Positions 32,741 through 36,295 of a stretch of DNA of 36,295 bases are shown here, one piece after another. Under the pieces are notes generated by a model. That model was given only the letters and a program-made list of their open reading frames with translations, was not told the origin of the DNA and did not search any database. The stretch is taken from contig CACEUX010000018.1 in NCBI GenBank assembly GCA_902562835.1, positions 1-36,295 of the forward strand, in the 5' to 3' direction. This stretch comes from an uncultured Fidelibacterota bacterium (GTDB taxonomy: Bacteria; Fidelibacterota; Marinisomatia; Marinisomatales; UBA1611). Position 1 is the first letter of the stretch. Each line of letters begins with the position of its first letter. Made by a program: the position numbers and the translations under genes.

Positions 32741-32950
32741 TTATTTTAATATTTTAGCTAGAGGAATAAATTTAATATGTGTTAACATGCTCCATAACCA
32801 TTCAATTGGTCCATATTGATACCGTTTTAGCCATAAAGGGCAAAGGAACAATAGTAAGCCCCATATGAGTAACATAATCAATATTTGCCCAGTTCTATAA
32901 ATATATCCAAAAGAGACCCAACCCAAAACCATAAAAGATATATGAGTTAT
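32741..32950 (-). pseudogene. C-terminal remnant of a DUF418 membrane protein
   Basis: The frame gives a membrane span (GQILIMLLIWGLLLFLCPLWL) and then the DUF418 C-terminal signature KRYQYGPIEWLWSMLTHIKFIPLAK, in which the invariant GPxEWLWxxLT is present. The whole protein would be about 380 residues, but a TGA at 32951-32953 closes the frame upstream and the divergent gene starts at 33004, so at least 300 residues are missing. A 63-residue ATG-led product could still be translated, but the context is that of a decayed gene. Confidence 0.72.
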
Positions 32951-33003
32951 TCAATTTAATTTTATATAAAGAGAATAAATTTCAATAAGTATTTTAAATA
33001 AAA

Positions 33004-34818
33004 ATGAACTATTTAAAATTATTAATTCTTCTATTATCAAGCTTTATAGCATCAATGATACAATCTTCTTGGGGAGATGTAGATGTTCAATCAATAAAGT
33101 TACCAACTCAGAATGGCCAATGGGTTGTCGCTGACCTCTTTAAACCATATAGTGCGACATCGGCTGACCCTGCACCTGCAATAATAGTGATTCCTGGATT
33201 TCAGAGATCAAAAGAAACCCTCTCAAATATTTCAATCGAATTATCAAGAAGAGGGATAGTTGTTATTGCAATTGACCCATATGCGCAGGGTGGGTCAAGC
33301 TCATCTATGAGTAGAAGAGCCGCAACAAAAGAAGGCTATGGGATGTTTGCTATTGTAGACTATATCTATGACACATCCGTTCTAAATTATATTGATAAAG
33401 ATAGGATTGGCGCTACAGGACATTCAGCTGGAGGTCTGGCCGCTATCCGAGGTGCCCAATACTTTGGTGATCAAGCAATAAAAACATCAACCGTAAGCAA
33501 ATTACACTCTGTATTTGTTTCAGGTATGATAAGGATGGGATTTAAACGTAGGGATATTGAGAAGATCCGCTCAAATGTAGGAATCAGCTATGCACTTTAC
33601 GATGAAGGCGCATGGCAGAATGAATTGGGTCATGGCGATATGAGTATTGCGCCAGAAATATTGAGGATTATCAACCACCAGAATAAGAAAATAGAACCGA
33701 TAGACAGTGTTCTAATTGGTGAATATTATGGCCATTTATCTGACCGGTCATTAAACATAGTATACAATGAGAAGTTACTTCACCCTTTCCAACCATATTC
33801 AATCGACGCTTTGACAAATCAGATAAACTTCTTTTTAAAAACTTTTGAGATGGATGATACTCTTCCGGCAAATGATCAAGTTTGGTTTTGGAAAGAATTC
33901 ATGACCCTGATTGCATTGATATCCAGTTTTCTACTCATTATTCCTGTAGCCCAATACCTACTGAAATTGCCTTATTTTTCAACTTTAGTAAATCCTACAC
34001 CAAAAGAAATCCCAAAGCCGAAAGGTTGGGGAAACTATATTTTTTGGTCAATGATCATATTTAGTTCAATCATGGCTTGCATATCATATATTCCTCTATC
34101 AGAACTATCAAAAATTCTGTTTGCAGAAGCATCTGGAAGAAATCAAACGTGGTTTTTTCCCCAGAGAATGAATAATGCTGTGATGCTATGGGCAATATTC
34201 AATGGGCTATTAGGATTGTTATTATTTTTTGGTAGTTATCTATTATTTGATAAAACCAGTAAAGGATTGCCATCAGCTTGGGGCCTATCTATCACAAGAG
34301 GTGAACTCTTTAAAACATTTTATTTAGGTCTAATAATCTTTGTCTTTTATTTTGGATTGATCAATCTCATATATTACTTATTTCATGTTGACTACAGATT
34401 TATATTTATTGCAGTTCGCACGTTTAGGCCAGAGACGCTACTTCTCTTACCGATATACTTACCATTGTTCTTTATTTTCTTTTTCTCTAATTCCATAAGA
34501 GTTAACTCTGCGCTCAGACTAGAGGGCTTTGGGGAAATAAAAAGTGTTTTATTTTCATCATTAGCTACAGCTTCAGGTCTGATGATCATTTTACTGATTC
34601 AATATACGACCTTCTTTTTTACAGGTACTGTTTTCTGGAAGGCAGGTTGGTTATATGTCAATCTTCTATTTGGAATTGTACCCATAATGCTTGTACTGCC
34701 TATTTTTCAACGTTCTTTTTTTAATATGACTGGTAGGATATATCTAGGGCCAATAACGATGTCCTTAATTTTTATCACAATATTGCTTTCAAATACTGTG
34801 TGTTATTTCCCCCTTTAG
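33004..34818 (+). CDS. Alpha/beta hydrolase fused to a polytopic membrane domain
   Basis: 604 residues. After a signal-like N-terminus (about 1-23), residues 30-290 form an alpha/beta hydrolase core: IIVIPGFQRSKETLS, then VIAIDPYAQGGSS, then the nucleophile elbow GATGHSAGGLAA with Ser141. Residues 295-604 hold about eight membrane segments (for example FMTLIALISSFLLIIPVAQ, FWSMIIFSSIMACISYIP, LLLLPIYLPLFFIFFF, LMIILLIQYTTFFF). Exported hydrolase plus a large membrane part in one chain is unusual; the membrane part has no family I recognise. The rest of the catalytic triad is not certain. It is divergent from the DUF418 remnant and converges on 34820. Confidence 0.85.
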   Translation: MNYLKLLILLLSSFIASMIQSSWGDVDVQSIKLPTQNGQWVVADLFKPYSATSADPAPAIIVIPGFQRSKETLSNISIELSRRGIVVIAIDPYAQGGSSSSMSRRAATKEGYGMFAIVDYIYDTSVLNYIDKDRIGATGHSAGGLAAIRGAQYFGDQAIKTSTVSKLHSVFVSGMIRMGFKRRDIEKIRSNVGISYALYDEGAWQNELGHGDMSIAPEILRIINHQNKKIEPIDSVLIGEYYGHLSDRSLNIVYNEKLLHPFQPYSIDALTNQINFFLKTFEMDDTLPANDQVWFWKEFMTLIALISSFLLIIPVAQYLLKLPYFSTLVNPTPKEIPKPKGWGNYIFWSMIIFSSIMACISYIPLSELSKILFAEASGRNQTWFFPQRMNNAVMLWAIFNGLLGLLLFFGSYLLFDKTSKGLPSAWGLSITRGELFKTFYLGLIIFVFYFGLINLIYYLFHVDYRFIFIAVRTFRPETLLLLPIYLPLFFIFFFSNSIRVNSALRLEGFGEIKSVLFSSLATASGLMIILLIQYTTFFFTGTVFWKAGWLYVNLLFGIVPIMLVLPIFQRSFFNMTGRIYLGPITMSLIFITILLSNTVCYFPL

Positions 34819-34819
34819 C

Positions 34820-35314
34820 TCATGTACTAGTTGGGTGAACAGATTTACTGAAATTCCCAGTATTTAGTTTATTATCAGCGTAAGTAACAAAATCTGTACT
34901 AAATGCACTTTTTGTTGTAGCCCACCACTCTGCAGCACCCCCATCGGCTAATAATGAGATAATCGATCGTTCAAATCCTTCAATACGAATTAGGTCTATC
35001 GAACCATACTCTGCCTGTACATAGATTGCCTCAAAACGACGGATTGCCACTAGCATCCAGAAATGGAACCTTAGTCTTTCCGTAGGGTCTAAAGTTGCAA
35101 GACTCTCATTTGATTTAATAATAATAGATGCAAGTTCATTATCACTGGAAATTGCATTTGCAGTTAAACTCATGTCCATACTGCTTTGTTGAAATGTTTG
35201 TGATCGCAAAGCTTTAGTATTCTGCCTCAACTGAACAGCTAGGTACCCTAAAGTTAAAACTGTTGCTACGGCTGCAATTAGCTCACCCAGGCTTCCAAGA
35301 TCTTGAATAGTCAT
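34820..35314 (-). CDS. Small membrane-anchored protein, uncharacterised
   Basis: 164 residues from the ATG at 35314, with a GGAGG site 11 nt before; a TTG at 35332 is in frame and would overlap that site, so it is disfavoured. An N-terminal membrane helix (LGELIAAVATVLTLGYLAVQL) is followed by a RQNTKALRSQTFQQSSMDMS region and a helical C-terminal part with ERLRFHFWMLVAIRRFEAIYVQAEYG and a AEWWATTKSAF region. This layout is common in marine bacteria and has no assigned role. The stop lies 1 nt from the stop of the convergent hydrolase gene. Confidence 0.75.
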   Translation of the reverse strand: MTIQDLGSLGELIAAVATVLTLGYLAVQLRQNTKALRSQTFQQSSMDMSLTANAISSDNELASIIIKSNESLATLDPTERLRFHFWMLVAIRRFEAIYVQAEYGSIDLIRIEGFERSIISLLADGGAAEWWATTKSAFSTDFVTYADNKLNTGNFSKSVHPTST

Positions 35315-35432
35315 GATTTTATGATCCTCCAAATTGTAGAACTGTTATTATTTGATTCTGCTTTGAAAAAAAGCATTATTCTAAAAATTATATATGTCTA
35401 TTATCATATTGCTATTAAATAGATTTCAATTA

Positions 35433-35466
35433 AACAAAAAACCCCACTTTCGTGGGGTTTTTTGTT
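35433..35466 (-). terminator. Rho-independent terminator after the cold-shock gene
   Basis: A 15-bp perfect stem, AACAAAAAACCCCAC with GTGGGGTTTTTTGTT, around a TTTC loop. It lies 17 nt downstream of the cold-shock stop. Because the stem is AT-rich at its base with T runs on both sides, it should work in both directions. Third copy of the shared CCCCAC/GTGGGG core in the window. Confidence 0.9.
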
Positions 35467-35483
35467 ATTTATTTCATTGGTTC

Positions 35484-35678
35484 CTATGCGGGTGATATAT
35501 CGACTGCTTTTTGACCTCTATCGCCATCCACAACTTTGAATTCTACTTTGTCACCATCCTGAACATACAATTCATTGGATACGCCTGAGGTATGAAAAAA
35601 ATAATCTTTTCCATCATCACCTGTAATAAAACCATATTTCTTTTCTTTATTGTAAAATTTTACTTTTCCAGTTTCCAT
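35484..35678 (-). CDS. Cold-shock-domain protein
   Basis: 64 residues, one cold-shock domain. RNP1 is YGFITGDD (15-22) and RNP2 is DYFFHTSG (25-32), the single-strand nucleic-acid binding faces. The first residues METGKVKFYNKEKKYGFI fit the family, with Tyr replacing the usual Trp in the KWFN position. Such proteins bind RNA or single-stranded DNA and help at low temperature or in growth transitions. A strong terminator follows it. It is one of two cold-shock genes in 800 nt. Confidence 0.95.
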   Translation of the reverse strand: METGKVKFYNKEKKYGFITGDDGKDYFFHTSGVSNELYVQDGDKVEFKVVDGDRGQKAVDISPA

Positions 35679-35707
35679 AATAATGTTTTTAACTACCTTC
35701 GATCAAA

Positions 35708-36034
35708 TCAATCTTTAACTAATCCTCTTTCTACAAGCACCTTTAAACACTTATCAAATACTTCTTTACTCTCTTCTGGATCAAACCCATCCATCGCATC
35801 ATCTATCTTTTTAGAACACTTAAGTTTTACATCCAACATCTCTCCAGTCTCATCATCCATTAGTTTATAGTTCTTTATTTGACTTATTACAGTGTCACCT
35901 TTGCCAAACTTCTTATTAGAGAACTCTTTTTCTAATGCCATCATATCATAAATATAAAAATCATACTTAGCTCCATTTGTAATGGTCTTTCTCTTTGTTA
36001 GCCTTATATCATCATATATTTCTTCTTCATGCAT
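35708..36034 (-). CDS. Uncharacterised protein between two cold-shock genes
   Basis: 108 residues, acidic, without signal peptide or membrane segment. It includes YDFYIYDMMALEKEFSNKKFGKGDTVISQIKNYKLMDDETGEM and a C-terminal helix region KEVFDKCLKVLVERGLVKD. Two Cys (in KLKCSKK and DKCLKVL) are not paired in an obvious motif. I recognise no family. It lies between the two cold-shock genes, 29 nt upstream of the first, and may be co-transcribed. Confidence 0.7.
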   Translation of the reverse strand: MHEEEIYDDIRLTKRKTITNGAKYDFYIYDMMALEKEFSNKKFGKGDTVISQIKNYKLMDDETGEMLDVKLKCSKKIDDAMDGFDPEESKEVFDKCLKVLVERGLVKD

Positions 36035-36094
36035 ACTATGAAATTCCTTAATAATAATTTGAATAAATATTTTTCATTTAGAAAATTAGAATGA

Positions 36095-36295
36095 TTATTT
36101 TGGGTTTACCTTTGTCGCACATGGACCTTTGTCTGTCATCCCTTCTTCAAAATCAACTTGCTGACCTTCTTTAAGTGTTTTAAAGCCGTCCATTTGAATT
36201 TCACTCATATGAACAAAAAGATCTTTCCCACCATCATTAGGTGTTAAAAACCCATATCCCTTTGAATCATTGAACCACTTTACGGTTCCTTCTTT
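36095..36295 (-). CDS. Cold-shock-domain protein, 5' end outside the window
   Basis: The frame runs from a TAA at 36095 to the right edge for 66 residues and is open at its start; the opening Met is not in the window. The visible sequence begins [21 protein letters not shown], with RNP1 KGYGFLTP and RNP2 KDLFVHMSE intact, and ends [11 protein letters not shown]. This is a canonical CspA-type protein with KWFN conserved, unlike the neighbour at 35484. Only a few residues can be missing. Confidence 0.93.
   Translation of the reverse strand, partial: KEGTVKWFNDSKGYGFLTPNDGGKDLFVHMSEIQMDGFKTLKEGQQVDFEEGMTDKGPCATKVNPK

Noticed and set aside
28495-35466. CCCCAC/GTGGGG hairpins considered as ends of a mobile element
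   Set aside because: No transposase or direct repeats, and each lies just after a gene with a T run, which is better explained as a terminator.
35592-35870. Plus-strand frame of 92 codons over the cold-shock gene and its neighbour
   Set aside because: Antisense to a certain cold-shock domain; Ser-rich product with no features.
1-36295. Search for tRNA, rRNA, CRISPR arrays, insertion sequences and phage genes
   Set aside because: None seen by eye on either strand; no regular repeat-spacer pattern and no integrase or transposase motif. A tRNA or array scan would confirm.

Overview
The window reads as a piece of a low-GC, Gram-negative-type marine bacterial chromosome. The best lineage guess is Candidatus Marinimicrobia (SAR406) or a close relative in the Fibrobacteres-Chlorobi-Bacteroidetes sphere. 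The pointers are a Por/T9SS-type C-terminal sorting domain with the NYPNPFNP core, dockerin-like repeats on an exported redoxin, a TPR lipoprotein whose mature start is CAYFNTFYNA, MORN-variant secreted proteins, many small exported proteins, and weak Shine-Dalgarno sites. This assignment is inference; there is no rRNA or other marker gene in the window. I see no tRNA, rRNA, CRISPR array, insertion sequence or phage gene.

Region 1 (1-8665, all minus strand) is one tightly packed operon of nine genes. In transcription order it encodes a TPR lipoprotein, a dihydroorotate dehydrogenase-like enzyme, TrmL tRNA methyltransferase, an RlpA-type lipoprotein, a diacylglycerol-kinase-type lipid kinase, CdsA CDP-diglyceride synthase, a MutL/GlmL-type ASKHA ATPase, a barrel-sandwich/KOW protein, and the start of a further protein cut by the window edge. 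Gene overlaps or gaps are 1-21 nt. The last three genes form an orphan MutL module with no cobalamin mutase in view. This is the strongest candidate for an undescribed system here.

Region 2 (8722-10544) holds small genes: a PEGA-like membrane protein, a zinc ribbon, a DUF1232 protein, and a BolA-TerB pair. Region 3 (10550-19866) is mostly exported or envelope proteins on the minus strand: an S9D-type glutamyl peptidase, a cupin, a redoxin-dockerin protein, a PlsC-like acyltransferase and a DMT transporter. A PAP2 phosphatase lies on the plus strand. Region 4 (19933-23549) has small membrane and MORN/cupin genes, several very short genes, a haem c/lamin-tail/sorting-domain protein and a gamma-carbonic anhydrase-type protein.

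Region 5 (23550-32950) has a beta-propeller-like lipoprotein, a DoxX/GIY-YIG/SRPBCC gene string, CutC, an agmatinase-family ureohydrolase, a DCC thiol oxidoreductase-like protein, a tandem-cupin lipoprotein, YbjQ, further small membrane proteins and a truncated DUF418 remnant. Region 6 (33004-36295) has an alpha/beta hydrolase fused to a polytopic membrane domain, a small membrane-anchored protein, and two cold-shock proteins flanking an uncharacterised gene.

Several real genes are very short: a DUF1737 protein, a DUF5522-like cysteine protein and three proteins of 31-35 residues. Rho-independent hairpins are clear at five places. Three of these share the core CCCCAC-loop-GTGGGG or a close variant.
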